A DNA stretch of 64,000 nucleotides. Source: Nocardioides marinisabuli. Its GTDB lineage: Bacteria > Actinomycetota > Actinomycetes > Propionibacteriales > Nocardioidaceae. The notes under the pieces are model-generated. The model was not told the DNA's origin and did no database searches. It saw only the letters and a list, made by a program, of their open reading frames with translations. The stretch lies in the NCBI RefSeq assembly GCF_013466785.1, contig NZ_CP059163.1, forward strand, positions 3,472,001-3,536,000, given 5' to 3'. This document shows positions 40,290-50,892 of the stretch, one piece after another. Both the position numbers and the translations under genes were made by a program. Each line of letters begins with the position of its first letter. The first letter of the stretch is position 1.

Positions 40290-41136
40290 GTGAGCGTGCC
40301 CGTCCACGTGGTCGCGGAGGTGCTGGCCAGCAAGCGCATCGGCGCCTTCCAGCACCTGACGCTGGTCGCGCCGGGGGTGGGGGAGCGCTTCCGGCCCGGC
40401 ACGTTCCTGGCCGCCTCGGTCGGCTCGCCCGGCGACCCCGCCGGCCGCAGCCACCTGGGCCGCCGGGCGCTGTGGATCCACCAGGTCCGCCCGCTGGCGG
40501 GTACGCCGCCACCGTGCAGGTCGTCGTCGAGCCCGTGGGGCCCGGCACCCGGTGGCTGGCCGGCCTCGAGCGCGGCGACCGCCTCGAGGTGACCGGACCC
40601 CTGGGCCGGCCCTTCGCGCTGCCCAAGGAGCCGGTGCCCACCGTCCTGGTCGGCGAGGGGTACGCCGCCGCCGCCCCGCTCTTCACCCTCGCCGAGCGGC
40701 TGCGCGAGCGCGACTGCCCGGTGACGCTGGTGCTCGGCGCCGTCGACGAGGGGCACCTGCTCAACGCCCTCGAGGCCCGGCGCACCGCCCGCGCGGTCAC
40801 CGTCGTGACCCGCGACGGCTCGGTCGGCGCCCGAGGCGGGGTCGTCGACGTCATCGACGACGTGCTGCGCCGCGCCGGCGCCGACGTCGTCTACGCCGCC
40901 GGCCCGGTGGCCACGCTGCACGCGGTGGCCCGGGCCGCGGAGGCTCACGGTGCCTGGAGCCAGACCGCGCTGGAGCAGCCGCTGACCTGTGCCACCGGGC
41001 TCTGCCAGGGCTGCCCGGTGCCGGTGGTCGGCGAGGACGGCGTGGCCCGCACCGCCGCGCCTGCGCCGACGGGCCGGTGCTGCGCGGCGACCGGGTGCGC
41101 TGGGACGACCTCGTCGCCGCCGGGAGCCCGTCGTGA
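40290..41136 (+). pseudogene. pyrK: Dihydroorotate dehydrogenase electron-transfer subunit PyrK, frameshifted
   Basis: The gene starts at GTG 40290 (SVPVHVVAEVLASKRIGAFQHL) and reads well as PyrK to about 40490. There one base appears to be missing, and the frame moves before GYAATVQVVVEPVGPGTRWLA. A second missing base near 41058 moves it again before CADGPVLRGDRVRWDDLV. Across the three frames the protein is complete: FAD domain, NAD domain and the [2Fe-2S] cysteines in CATGLCQGC plus the late Cys. As sequenced it cannot make a whole protein. Both shifts are in G/C runs, so consensus errors are possible. It normally works with class 1B PyrD to pass electrons to NAD. Confidence 0.85.
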
Positions 41137-41982
41137 CGCTGCTCGCCGGGCTGCGCCTGGCCTCCCCGGTGCTGGTCGCTCGCCGGCTGCGGCGGCACGG
41201 CGCGAGCTCGCGGCGTACGGGCCGCTGGAGGCGCTGGGCGCCTTCACCACCCGCACCGTCACCCTGGACGCCCGCGCCGGGGGAGCGCTGCCGCGCCTGG
41301 TGGAGACGCCCTCGGGGCTGCTGCACGCCACCGGCCTGCCCAACCCCGGCGTCGACGGGTTCCTGGCCACCGAGCTGCCGTGGCTGCTGCAGCAGCGGGC
41401 CCGCGTCGTGGTCTCGGTGGCCGCGCGCAGCCTCGCCGAGCTCGCCGAGCTGGCCCGCCGGCTCGGGACCGCCCCCGGCGTCAGCGCCGTGGAGGTCAAC
41501 CTCTCGCCGCCCGACACCGGGCCGGAGGGCGACCTGATGACCGCGCGCGAGCCGTTCCAGGTCGGGGCCGCGGTCGCCGCCGTCGAGCGCGACTGCCCCG
41601 CGGCGTGCCGGTGCTGGCCAAGCTGCGCCCCGACGCGGTGCGCGTGGTCGAGGCGGCCCGGGCCGCGGTCGACGCCGGCGCCGAGGCGCTGGTGGTCGGC
41701 CAGGCGCTGCCGGGCGCGATGCCCGACGGTCGTGACGCCGGGCTCAGCGGGCCCGCGGTCGGTCCGCTGGCGCTGCGCTGCCTCACCGAGGTGCTGGCCG
41801 CGCTCGACGTGCCCGTCGTGGCCGGTGGCGGCATCACCACCGTCGCCGACGTGCGGGCCCGCCTCGCCGCCGGGGCCGTCGCCGTGCAGGTCGGCGCCGC
41901 GCTGCTGCACGACCCCACCACCGCCGCGCGGCTGGTCGCCGCGCTGAGCCCCGACGCGACGAGCGAGGAGACACCGTCATGA
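41133..41982 (+). pseudogene. Class 1B dihydroorotate dehydrogenase-like protein, frameshifted and lacking the catalytic cysteine
   Basis: Starting at GTG 41133 (TLLAGLRLASPVLVA), the class 1B PyrD fold can be followed through at least three frame changes: near 41180-41187, near 41200, and in a CCCC run at 41596-41599. The family segments LGAFTTRTVTLDARAGG, ETPSGLLHATGLPNPGVDGFL, LAKLRPDAVRVVE and VVAGGGITTVADVRARLAAGA are clear. The motif that should be N-L-S-C-P-N reads NLSPPDTG, so the catalytic cysteine is replaced by proline in a stretch where the frame is sound. It overlaps pyrK and pyrF by four bases each. It is either an altered-function paralogue or a decaying one. Confidence 0.8.
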
Positions 41983-42818
41983 CCAGCACCTTCGGGAGCC
42001 GTCTGCACGCCGCCATGGCCGAGCGGGGGCGCCTGTGCGTCGGCATCGACCCGCACGCCTCCCTGCTGCACGAGTGGGGCCTCGACGACGACGTCGCCGG
42101 CCTCGAGCGCTTCGCGCTGTCGGTGGTCGAGGCGGTCGCCCCGGTCGCCTCGGTCGTCAAGCCGCAGTCGGCGTTCTACGAGCGATTCGGCAGCCGGGGC
42201 GTGGCGGTGCTCGAGCGCGTCGTCGCCGAGTCGCGCGCGGCCGGCGCGCTGGTGCTGCTCGACGTCAAGCGCGGCGACATCGGCTCCACCTCGCAGGCCT
42301 ACGCCGACGCCTACCTCGACCCGGCCTCCCCGCTGGCCTGCGACGCGGTGACCGTCAGCCCCTACCTCGGCCTGGGCTCCCTGGACCCCTTCGTGGAGAC
42401 CGCGCGCCGCCACGACGGGGGCGTCTTCGTGCTGGCCCTGACCTCCAACAAGGAGGGCCCCGAGGTGCAGCACGCCGTCGGGGCCGACGGTGTGCGGGTG
42501 GCCGACCGGGTCCTGGACCACCTGCGCGCCCTCAACGCCGGCGCCGAGCCGCTGGGCTCCTTCGGCGCGGTGGTGGGCGCCACCATCACCCAGCCCGAGG
42601 ACGGCCCCGCCTTCGACCTGGCCTTCGGCGGGCCGGTGCTGGCGCCCGGGTTCGGCGCCCAGGGCGGCACCGTCGCCGACGTGCGCCGCATCTTCGGGGC
42701 CTCGGCCGCCCACGTGCTGGCCAGCTCCTCGCGCGACGTGCTGCGCCTGGGCCCCGACCGGGTCGCGATGCGCGACGCGGTGCGGGCCACCAACGACGAG
42801 CTGGCGGCGCTCGGGTGA
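41979..42818 (+). CDS. pyrF: Orotidine-5'-phosphate decarboxylase, long form
   Basis: A 279-residue OMP decarboxylase of the long actinobacterial/archaeal-like type, forming UMP. The catalytic Lys/Asp motif is LLDVKRGDIGSTSQAYA. LCVGIDPH opens the barrel and VLAPGFGAQGGTVADV is the phosphate-binding end. It starts with ATG 41979 overlapping the previous gene. The stop overlaps the GTG of the lipoprotein gene. It is the last pyrimidine gene of the operon; pyrE is not in the window. Confidence 0.97.
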   Translation: MTSTFGSRLHAAMAERGRLCVGIDPHASLLHEWGLDDDVAGLERFALSVVEAVAPVASVVKPQSAFYERFGSRGVAVLERVVAESRAAGALVLLDVKRGDIGSTSQAYADAYLDPASPLACDAVTVSPYLGLGSLDPFVETARRHDGGVFVLALTSNKEGPEVQHAVGADGVRVADRVLDHLRALNAGAEPLGSFGAVVGATITQPEDGPAFDLAFGGPVLAPGFGAQGGTVADVRRIFGASAAHVLASSSRDVLRLGPDRVAMRDAVRATNDELAALG

Positions 42819-43270
42819 GGCCGCGCGTCGGCGCCCTCGGCACCGCCGGGCTCGCGCTCCTGCTCACGGGGTCGCTGTCGGCCTGCGCCGAGGACCGCTT
42901 CGAGGCCTACTGCGAGCGCGTCGAGGAGCACCGGGTGGCGCTGACCGAGGCCGTCGCCGCGGGCGGGTCCGACGCGCTGCTGGGCGTGCTGCCGCGCCTG
43001 CAGGAGCTGCGCGACGAGGCGCCGCGCGACATCGCCGACGAGTGGCAGCAGGTCGTGGGGCGGCTCGAGGCGCTCGAGCGGGCGCTCGAGGACGCCGGTG
43101 TCGACCCGGCCTCCTACGACCGCGAGGCGCCGCCGGAGGACCTCGACGACCAGCAGCGCGCCGCGATCGACGGAGCGGCGCGCGAGCTGGTGCGCCCGAC
43201 CACCGTCGCGGCCCTCCAGGCGGTCGAGACCCAGGTGCGCGACGTGTGCGGCACCCCTCTGTACCAGTGA
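42815..43270 (+). CDS. Predicted lipoprotein of unknown function
   Basis: A 151-residue protein with a lipoprotein signal: [23 protein letters not shown], with the lipobox LSAC near residue 24 (hydrophobic core, then small residues before Cys). The mature part is acidic and helical, with two more cysteines ([10 protein letters not shown] and [11 protein letters not shown]) and many Glu/Arg/Ala residues. I know no family for it. The start is GTG 42815, overlapping pyrF, so it is likely translated with the pyr operon, though a role in pyrimidines is not implied. Confidence 0.8.
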   Translation: MRPRVGALGTAGLALLLTGSLSACAEDRFEAYCERVEEHRVALTEAVAAGGSDALLGVLPRLQELRDEAPRDIADEWQQVVGRLEALERALEDAGVDPASYDREAPPEDLDDQQRAAIDGAARELVRPTTVAALQAVETQVRDVCGTPLYQ

Positions 43271-43300
43271 GCCCCGCGACGCCCGCCTGGGCCCGTGGCG

Positions 43301-43330
43301 TTGCCGCCCGCTGAGAAGTCTGACTAGATT
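43301..43330 (+). promoter_or_regulatory. mihF: Candidate promoter of mihF-gmk-rpoZ
   Basis: TTGCCG (43301-43306) and TAGATT (43325-43330) are separated by 18 nt, fitting a sigma-70-type promoter. Transcription would begin near 43337, leaving a leader of about 41 nt before the GTG at 43378. Confidence 0.45.
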
Positions 43331-43377
43331 GGCCCCTCCTTGCACCGCTCCCGCACCGACACGAGGACCGAGACGAC

Positions 43378-43704
43378 GTGGCACTCCCACCGCTGACACC
43401 CGAACAACGCCAGGCGGCCCTCGACAAGGCAGCCGCGTCCCGTCGGGAGCGGGCCGAGGTGAAGAACCGCCTGAAGAACTCCGGGGCCTCGATCGTCGAC
43501 GTCCTCGCCGAGGGCGCGACCAACGAGGTCATCGGCAAGATGCGGGTCGTCGACCTGCTGCAGTCGATGCCCGGCCTGGGCAAGGTGCGCGCCAAGCAGA
43601 TGATGGAGCGCATCGGGATCGCCGAGAGCCGCCGCGTGCGCGGCCTGGGCACCAAGCAGGTCGCCGCCCTCGAGAAGGAGTTCAGCTCCCGAGAGGCCCG
43701 GTGA
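43378..43704 (+). CDS. mihF: Actinobacterial integration host factor
   Basis: A 108-residue nucleoid-associated protein unrelated in fold to Escherichia coli [22 protein letters not shown] is the typical N-terminal helix and [25 protein letters not shown] the helix-two-turn-helix region that binds DNA. It is needed for mycobacteriophage L5 integration and for chromosome compaction. The start is GTG 43378. The stop overlaps the gmk GTG by three bases, and mihF-gmk-rpoZ is a conserved actinobacterial order. Confidence 0.97.
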   Translation: MALPPLTPEQRQAALDKAAASRRERAEVKNRLKNSGASIVDVLAEGATNEVIGKMRVVDLLQSMPGLGKVRAKQMMERIGIAESRRVRGLGTKQVAALEKEFSSREAR

Positions 43705-44300
43705 ACCCCCCGGAGCCCGCGCGTCGTACCCGTCTGGTCGTGCTGGCCGGCCCCACCGCGGTCGGCAAGGGCACGGTCGCTGCCGCCGTGCGCGACCTGC
43801 ACCCCGACGTGTGGATCTCGGTGTCGGCCACCACCCGCGCCCCGCGCCCCGGTGAGGTCGACGGCGTGCACTACCGCTTCGTCGACGACGCCGAGTTCGA
43901 CCGGCTCGTCGAGGCCGGCGAGATGCTCGAGTGGGCGGTCGTGCACGGCGCGGCGCGCTACGGCACCCCGCGCGGGCCCGTCGAGGAGGCCCTGGGCGCC
44001 GGACGCCCCTCGATGCTCGAGATCGACCTGCAGGGCGCGCGCCAGGTGCGGGCCACGATGCCCGACGCGCTGTTCGTCTTCCTCAAGCCGCCCTCGTGGG
44101 AGGAGCTGGTGCGCCGGCTGGTCGGTCGCGGCACCGAGACCGCCGAGCAGCGCGAGCGCCGCCTGCTCACCGCGCGCGAGGAGCTGGCCGCCGAGCCGGA
44201 GTTCGACGTGACCATCGTCAACCACGAAGTTCACGCCGCGGCCCACGACTTGGTAACCTTGATGATGCTCGACCCGAGCGCCAACCCCAACGATCTGTGA
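43701..44300 (+). CDS. gmk: Guanylate kinase
   Basis: A 199-residue P-loop kinase converting GMP to GDP. The loop is GPTAVGKGT (usual form GPSGVGKGT). [22 protein letters not shown] is the GMP-binding stretch and [11 protein letters not shown] is conserved. The start is GTG 43701 with an overlap on mihF. No other features are unusual. Confidence 0.97.
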   Translation: MNPPEPARRTRLVVLAGPTAVGKGTVAAAVRDLHPDVWISVSATTRAPRPGEVDGVHYRFVDDAEFDRLVEAGEMLEWAVVHGAARYGTPRGPVEEALGAGRPSMLEIDLQGARQVRATMPDALFVFLKPPSWEELVRRLVGRGTETAEQRERRLLTAREELAAEPEFDVTIVNHEVHAAAHDLVTLMMLDPSANPNDL

Positions 44301-44307
44301 GGCCTTC

Positions 44308-44643
44308 TTGTCTGCCCCGAACATCGACGCCGTGGGAGTCACCAACCCCTCGATCGACGACCTGCTGACGAAGACCGACAGCAAGTACAAGCTCGTGCTG
44401 TACAGCGCCAAGCGCGCGCGCCAGATCAACGCCTACTACTCCCAGCTCGGCGAGGGCCTGCTGGAGTACGTCGGCCCCCTCGTGGAGACCCACGTGCAGG
44501 AGAAGCCCCTCTCGATCGCGCTGCGCGAGATCAACGAGGACCTGCTGACCTGTGAGGACGTCGACCCCGCGGAGCTCGCCGCCGAGGAGGCCGCCGCCAA
44601 GGCCGCTGCCGCCGACGCCGCCGCGTTCAGCCAGGGCGAGTGA
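44308..44643 (+). CDS. rpoZ: RNA polymerase omega subunit
   Basis: A 111-residue omega subunit that aids assembly of the beta' subunit. [30 protein letters not shown] is the conserved core. Streptomyces and mycobacteria share the [10 protein letters not shown] motif. The C-terminus is a poly-alanine/glutamate tail. The only reasonable start is TTG 44308, a rare start in this window, seven bases after the gmk stop. Confidence 0.96.
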   Translation: MSAPNIDAVGVTNPSIDDLLTKTDSKYKLVLYSAKRARQINAYYSQLGEGLLEYVGPLVETHVQEKPLSIALREINEDLLTCEDVDPAELAAEEAAAKAAAADAAAFSQGE

Positions 44644-44662
44644 GCTGAGCACCCACTCCGAC

Positions 44663-45916
44663 ATGCAGGCCGCTTCCCCGACGGGGGAGCGGCCCGCTGC
44701 CGTTCCGGGGCCGCGCGTGGTCCTCGGGGTCGCCGGCGGGATCGCGGCGTACAAGGCCTGCGAGCTGCTGCGCCGCCTCAGCGAGTCGGGCCACGACGTC
44801 ACCGTCGTCCCGACCGCGGCCGCGCTGCGCTTCGTCGGCGCCCCCACCTGGTCGGCCCTGTCGGGCAAGCCCGTCAGCGACGAGGTGTGGAGCGACGTGC
44901 ACGAGGTCCCGCACGTGCGCATCGGGCAGCAGGCCGACCTGGTCGTGGTGGCCCCGGCCACCGCCGACCTGATGGCCAAGGCCGCCCACGGGCTGGCCGA
45001 CGACCTGCTGACCAACACGCTGCTGACCGCCCGCTGCCCCGTCGTGCTGGCCCCGGCGATGCACACCGAGATGTGGGAGCACCCCGCCACCCGCGCCAAC
45101 GTCGCGACGCTGCGCGAGCGCGGGGTGCTGGTGCTGGAGCCCGCCGAGGGCCGCCTGACCGGCGCCGACACCGGCAAGGGGCGGCTGCCCGAGCCGTCGG
45201 AGATCTTCGAGGCCTGCCGCGAGGTGCTGGTCGGGGGCGCGCGCCGCGACCTCGCCGGGCGCCACGTCGTGGTCTCGGCCGGCGGCACCCGCGAGCCGCT
45301 CGACCCGGTGCGCTACCTGGGCAACCGGTCCTCGGGGCGCCAGGGCTACGCGCTGGCCCGCGCCGCGCTGGCCCGTGGGGCCGAGGTCACCCTGGTCAGC
45401 GCCAACGCCACCCTGCCCGACCCCGCCGGGGTCAAGGTGCTGCACGTCGAGACCACCGCCGAGCTGCGCGAGGCCGTCGTGGGCGCGGCGCCCGGCGCCG
45501 ACGCGGTCGTGATGGCCGCCGCGCCGGCGGACTTCCGCCCCGTCGACGTCAGCGCCGCCAAGATCAAGAAGCGCGAGGACGGCTCGGCCGCCCCCGTCGA
45601 GCTGGTGCAGAACCCCGACGTGCTGCTCGAGATCAGCCAGGACCGCGCGCGGCCCGGCCAGGTCGTGGTCGGCTTCGCCGCCGAGACCGGCGACGAGAGC
45701 GGCGGGGTCCTCGACCACGCCCGCGCCAAGCTGGCCCGCAAGGGCTGCGACCTGCTCGTCGTCAACGACGTCAGCGGGGGAGCGGTCTTCGGCAGCGAGG
45801 ACAACCAGGGCATGATCCTGAGCGCCGACGGCGAGGCCGTCGACGTACCCCTGGGCTCGAAGTCGCAGCTGGCGCACGCGATCTGGGACCAGGTCACCAT
45901 CCGGATGAGGGACTGA
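44663..45916 (+). CDS. coaBC: Bifunctional phosphopantothenoylcysteine decarboxylase/synthetase
   Basis: A 417-residue fusion carrying out two steps of coenzyme A synthesis. The CoaC flavoprotein half starts [21 protein letters not shown]. It has [20 protein letters not shown] with the catalytic histidine, and APAMHTEMW. The CoaB half has [27 protein letters not shown], the Asn-containing NPDVL and the lysine-rich AAKIKKRED substrate loop. ATG 44663 is used; the frame extends upstream into rpoZ. Confidence 0.96.
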   Translation: MQAASPTGERPAAVPGPRVVLGVAGGIAAYKACELLRRLSESGHDVTVVPTAAALRFVGAPTWSALSGKPVSDEVWSDVHEVPHVRIGQQADLVVVAPATADLMAKAAHGLADDLLTNTLLTARCPVVLAPAMHTEMWEHPATRANVATLRERGVLVLEPAEGRLTGADTGKGRLPEPSEIFEACREVLVGGARRDLAGRHVVVSAGGTREPLDPVRYLGNRSSGRQGYALARAALARGAEVTLVSANATLPDPAGVKVLHVETTAELREAVVGAAPGADAVVMAAAPADFRPVDVSAAKIKKREDGSAAPVELVQNPDVLLEISQDRARPGQVVVGFAAETGDESGGVLDHARAKLARKGCDLLVVNDVSGGAVFGSEDNQGMILSADGEAVDVPLGSKSQLAHAIWDQVTIRMRD

Positions 45917-45986
45917 GCAGTCCCACCCGGTAGAAATGACACGCCCAGCCGATGACCGGTTGGGGTACCGCACACGAGGAGCCGAG

Positions 45987-47183
<1,197 letters not shown>

Positions 47184-47191
47184 GGCCGCCT

Positions 47192-47256
47192 GTGCATGAG
47201 TCCCCGGTCGACCGGGGACTCATGCACTTGTCAGGGGTTGCAACACCTGACAAGTG
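47192..47256. terminator. Two overlapping perfect palindromes after metK
   Basis: GTGCATGAGTCCCCGGTC (47192-47209) is followed directly by its reverse complement to 47227, a 36-bp palindrome with no loop. CACTTGTCAGG (47225-47235) pairs with CCTGACAAGTG (47246-47256), and inside that stem is the palindrome GTTGCAAC (47237-47244). The two share CAC. They could end metK transcription (no T-run, common here) or act as operator sites for priA, which starts 74 bp downstream. The bases 47257-47329 show only a TAGACA hexamer ending 6 nt before the priA ATG. Confidence 0.7.
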
Positions 47257-47329
47257 AGCGACTCGCCCGTCCAGCACGGCGCTCGGTGCTGCCCGCTCCG
47301 GCGTCGGCGGCGGCTGCTAGACAACACCC

Positions 47330-49377
47330 ATGCCCGCCCGCCCCGAGGATGCCCAGCCCGAGCTGCTGCCCGGGCTGGTGCGCGCCACCCTCAAGGAGTC
47401 GCAGGCCAAGGCCCGGGCCACCCGGGAGCGCAAGGCGGCGCAGGCCGAGACCGCTGCCGAGCTGCCGGTGGCGCGGGTGCTGGTCGACGTGCCGCTGGCC
47501 CACCTCGACCGGCCCTTCGACTTCTCGGTGCCGGCCTCGATGGCCGACGACGCGGTGCCGGGGGCGCGGGTCAAGGTGCGCTTCGCCGGCAAGGAGACCG
47601 ACGGCTTCCTGGTCGAGCGGGCCGCGACCAGCGAGCACACCGGCGCCCTGCTGCCGCTGCGCCGGGTGGTCAGCGCCGAACCGGTACTCACCCCCGAGGT
47701 GGCCGCGCTCACCGCGGCCGTCGCCGAGCGGTACGCCGGCAGCCGCGCCGACGTGCTGCGCCTCGCGGTGCCGCCGCGGCACGCCACCACCGAGAAGGCC
47801 GAGGTGGCCACGCCGCCGCCGGCGCCGGCGCACCCGCTCGACGACGCCCGGGCCGCGTGGGCCGAGCATGCCCACGCCGCGGCCTGGTTGGGCCACCTGC
47901 GCGACGGCGGCGCCCCGCGGGCGGTGTGGAACCCGCCGCCGGGCGCCGACTGGCCGCTGATCGTGGCCCACGCCGCGCTCAGCGCCCCGGGGGGCGTGGT
48001 GGTGTGCCTGCCCGACGGCAAGGACGTCGAGCGGGTCGACGCCGCGCTGACCTCGCTGGCCGGCGAGCGGCCCGAGCACGCCGTGCTCACCGCCGACCTC
48101 GGCCCCGCTGCGCGCTACCGCTCCTTCCTGCAGCTGGCCCGCGGCCACCGCCGCATCGCCGTCGGCACCCGGGCCGCGGCCTTCGCCCCGGTCGCCGACC
48201 TGTCCCTGGTGGTGGTCTGGGACGACGGCGACGACCTGCACGCCGAGCCGCGCGCCCCCTACTGCCACACCCGCGAGACCCTGCTGCTGCGCGCCGAGCT
48301 GGCCGGGGCGGCCGCCCTGGTCGGTGGCTTCGCCCGCAGCGTCGAGGCCGACCACCTGCTGCGCAGCGGCTGGGCCCACGAGCTCGTCGCCCCGCGCGAG
48401 CGGGTGCGGGCCGCAGCCCGGGTCGAGGTCGCCGGGGCCACCGACTTCGACCTCGTGCGCGACCCCGGGCCCGCACCAGCCGGCTGCCACGCCAGGTCCT
48501 CGACCTGCTGCGCTCGGCCCTGCCCGAGGGCCCGGTGCTGGTGCAGAACCCGCGCCAGGGCTACGTCGCGTCCCTGGCCTGCGAGCGCTGCCGCACCCCG
48601 GCGCGCTGCACGACGTGCTCCGGCCCGCTGCGCCTGCCCTCGCCGACCACCCCGCCCTCGTGCCGCTGGTGCGGCACCGAGGCGGCCACCTGGGCCTGCT
48701 CCGAGTGCGGCCACCGCGGCCTGCGGGCGCCGGTCCTGGGCGAGGCGCGCACCGCCGAGGAGCTCGGTCGCGCGTTCCCGTCGGTGCGGGTGCGCACCTC
48801 CGCGCGCGACGGCGTGCTGGCCCGGGTCGACGCGGAGCCCGCGATAGTGGTCGCGACCCCCGGCGCCGAGCCCGTGGCCGAGGGCGGGTACGCCGCCGTG
48901 GTGCTGCTCGACGCCTGGCTGCTGCTGGCGCGCCCCGACCTGCGCACCGACGAGGAGGCGCTGCGCCGCTGGGCCAACGCCGTCGGTCTGGTGCGGCCCG
49001 GTGGCCGGGCGATGGTGGTCGCCGACGCCGCCCTGGCCCCGGTGCAGGCGCTGGTGCGCTGGGACATGGGCGGCTTCGCCGCCCGGGAGGCCGACAGCCG
49101 GGCCGAGGCCCACCTGCCGCCGGCCTCGCGGCTGGCCACCATCACCGGCGAGCCGGGCGCCGTCGACGACGCACTGGTGCTGCTCGAGGTGCCCGAGCCC
49201 GCCGAGGTGCTGGGCCCGGTCGAGCTTCCCGACGACGAGGGCCGCAGCCGGGTGGTGGTGCGGGTGCCGCGGGTCCAGGGGCACGCGCTGTCGCGCGCCC
49301 TGGGCGACCTGCAGCGGATGCGCTCCTCGCGCAAGCTCGACCCGGTGCGGATCCAGGTCGACCCGCCGAGCCTGTGA
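47330..49377 (+). pseudogene. priA: Primosomal protein N' (PriA), actinobacterial type, frameshifted
   Basis: Reads as actinobacterial PriA from ATG 47330 to about 48463 (PVARVLVDVPLAHLDRPFDFSVPA start, 3'-DNA-binding domain, first RecA-like domain). One base is then missing in the run CCCCGGG (48463-48470), and the remainder continues in another frame: RLPRQVLDLLRSALPEGPVLVQNPRQGYV, eight zinc-binding cysteines between CERCRTPARC and CSECGHRG, and the C-terminal domain. The Walker A site is replaced (NPPPGADWPLIV), as in other actinobacterial PriA proteins that are thought not to unwind DNA. PriA restarts stalled forks and is nearly always kept, so a consensus error is likely. Confidence 0.88.
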
Positions 49378-49392
49378 CCCGGCCCGGGCTCC

Positions 49393-49398
49393 TAGGAT
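49393..49398 (+). promoter_or_regulatory. def: Candidate -10 box of a leaderless promoter (TAGGAT)
   Basis: TAGGAT ends 7 nt before the ATG at 49406 of def; no ribosome-binding site lies between. An in-frame ATG at 49397 overlaps the box and is therefore less likely as the start. Confidence 0.45.
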
Positions 49399-49405
49399 GC
49401 TGGCC

Positions 49406-49951
49406 ATGCCCACCCAGCCGATCCGCCTGTTCGGCGACCCCGTCCTGCGCAAGCCGGCCGTCGAGGTCGTCGACTTCGACCGCGAGCTGCGCAGGCTCGT
49501 CGAGGACCTGACCGACACCATGCGCGAGGCCCCGGGCTCGGGCCTGGCCGCACCCCAGATCGGGGTCGGGCTGCGGGTCTTCACCTGGTGGGTCGACGGC
49601 GAGCTGGGCCACCTGGTCAACCCCGTGCTCGACCTGTCGGAGGAGGAGCAGGACGGCCCCGAGGGCTGCCTGTCGCTGCCCGACCTGGTCTTCGACACCA
49701 AGCGCGCCCTGCGCGTGGTCGCCAAGGGCCAGGACATGCACGGCGAACCGGTGACGATCGAGGGCTCCGAGCTGCTCGCCCGCGCCATCCAGCACGAGAC
49801 CGACCACCTCGACGGCATCCTCTTCATCGACCGGCTCGACACCGCGGCCCGCAAGGCCGCGATGCGCGAGATCCGCGAGTCGGAGTGGTTCGGCCTCGAG
49901 AAGCCCACCGTCAAGCTCAGCCCGCACGCCACGCGCGGGCTGGGCCTGTGA
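49406..49951 (+). CDS. def: Peptide deformylase
   Basis: A 181-residue iron-type deformylase removing N-formyl groups from new proteins. The three motifs are [17 protein letters not shown] (metal cysteine) and QHETDHLDG (metal histidines and catalytic Glu). [12 protein letters not shown] opens the protein. It is followed after 16 bases by fmt, which adds the formyl group to initiator tRNA. ATG 49406 is used because of the -10 box 7 nt upstream. Confidence 0.97.
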   Translation: MPTQPIRLFGDPVLRKPAVEVVDFDRELRRLVEDLTDTMREAPGSGLAAPQIGVGLRVFTWWVDGELGHLVNPVLDLSEEEQDGPEGCLSLPDLVFDTKRALRVVAKGQDMHGEPVTIEGSELLARAIQHETDHLDGILFIDRLDTAARKAAMREIRESEWFGLEKPTVKLSPHATRGLGL

Positions 49952-49967
49952 GGAGAGAGACCACCTG

Positions 49968-50891
49968 ATGCGCGTCGTCTTCGCCGGCACCCCCGAGGTC
50001 GCCCTGCCCGCCCTGGACGCGATCGTCGCCTCCGACCACGAGCTGGTCGGGGTCGTCACCCGTCCCGACGCTCCGGCCGGGCGCGGCCGCAGGCTCGTGG
50101 CCAGCCCCGTGGCGCAGCGCGCCGAGGAGCTCGGTGTCCCCGTCCTCAAGCCCGAGCACCCCCGCGAGCCGGAGTTCCAGGAGGCGCTGCGGGCCCTGCG
50201 GCCCGACTGCTGCCCCGTCGTGGCGTACGGCGCCCTGCTGCCGCAGTCGGCGCTCGACATCCCCGAGCACGGCTGGGTCAACCTGCACTTCTCGTGCCTG
50301 CCGGCCTGGCGCGGCGCCGCCCCGGTGCAGCACTCCATCTGGGCCGGCGACGAGGTCACCGGCGCCACCACCTTCCGCATCGTCAAGGCCATGGACGCCG
50401 GCCCCACCTTCGGTGTGATGACCGAGCGCATCCGCGAGCACGACACCGCCGGCGACCTGCTGACCCGCCTCGCCGAGGGCGGGGCCGGCCTGCTGGTGCA
50501 GACCCTCGACGGCATCGAGGACGGCTCCCTGGTGGCACGCGAGCAGCCCGAGGACGGCGTCTCGATGGCGCCCAAGATCCTCGTCGACGACGCGCGCGTC
50601 GACTGGAGCGAGCCGGCCGTGGCCGTCGACCGGCGGATCCGCGCCTGCACGCCGTTCCCCGGCGCCTGGTCGCTCTTCGAGGGCGAGCGGATCAAGATCG
50701 GCCCCGTCACCCTCGTCGAGGGCAGCCTGCCCGCGGGCGAGATCGCGGTCGGCAAGAACGACGTGGTCGTGGGCACCGGCACCCAGGCGGTGCGGCTCGG
50801 CGACGTCAAGGCGTTCGGCAAGAAGCAGATGGCGGCGGCCGACTGGGCGCGCGGCGCCCGGCTGACCAGCGGCACGCGTCTCGGCGACTGA
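49968..50891 (+). CDS. fmt: Methionyl-tRNA formyltransferase
   Basis: A 307-residue enzyme transferring a formyl group from 10-formyl-THF to Met-tRNA-fMet. [16 protein letters not shown] starts it. [20 protein letters not shown] is the folate/active-site motif (usually N-x-H-x-S-L-L-P), with [16 protein letters not shown] following. A C-terminal OB-like domain ends with [14 protein letters not shown]. It stands next to def, as is typical. Confidence 0.97.
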   Translation: MRVVFAGTPEVALPALDAIVASDHELVGVVTRPDAPAGRGRRLVASPVAQRAEELGVPVLKPEHPREPEFQEALRALRPDCCPVVAYGALLPQSALDIPEHGWVNLHFSCLPAWRGAAPVQHSIWAGDEVTGATTFRIVKAMDAGPTFGVMTERIREHDTAGDLLTRLAEGGAGLLVQTLDGIEDGSLVAREQPEDGVSMAPKILVDDARVDWSEPAVAVDRRIRACTPFPGAWSLFEGERIKIGPVTLVEGSLPAGEIAVGKNDVVVGTGTQAVRLGDVKAFGKKQMAAADWARGARLTSGTRLGD

Positions 50892-50892
50892 C

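Noticed and set aside
45917-45986. SAM riboswitch before metK
   Set aside because: The 70-bp gap is too short and has none of the conserved SAM aptamer helices.
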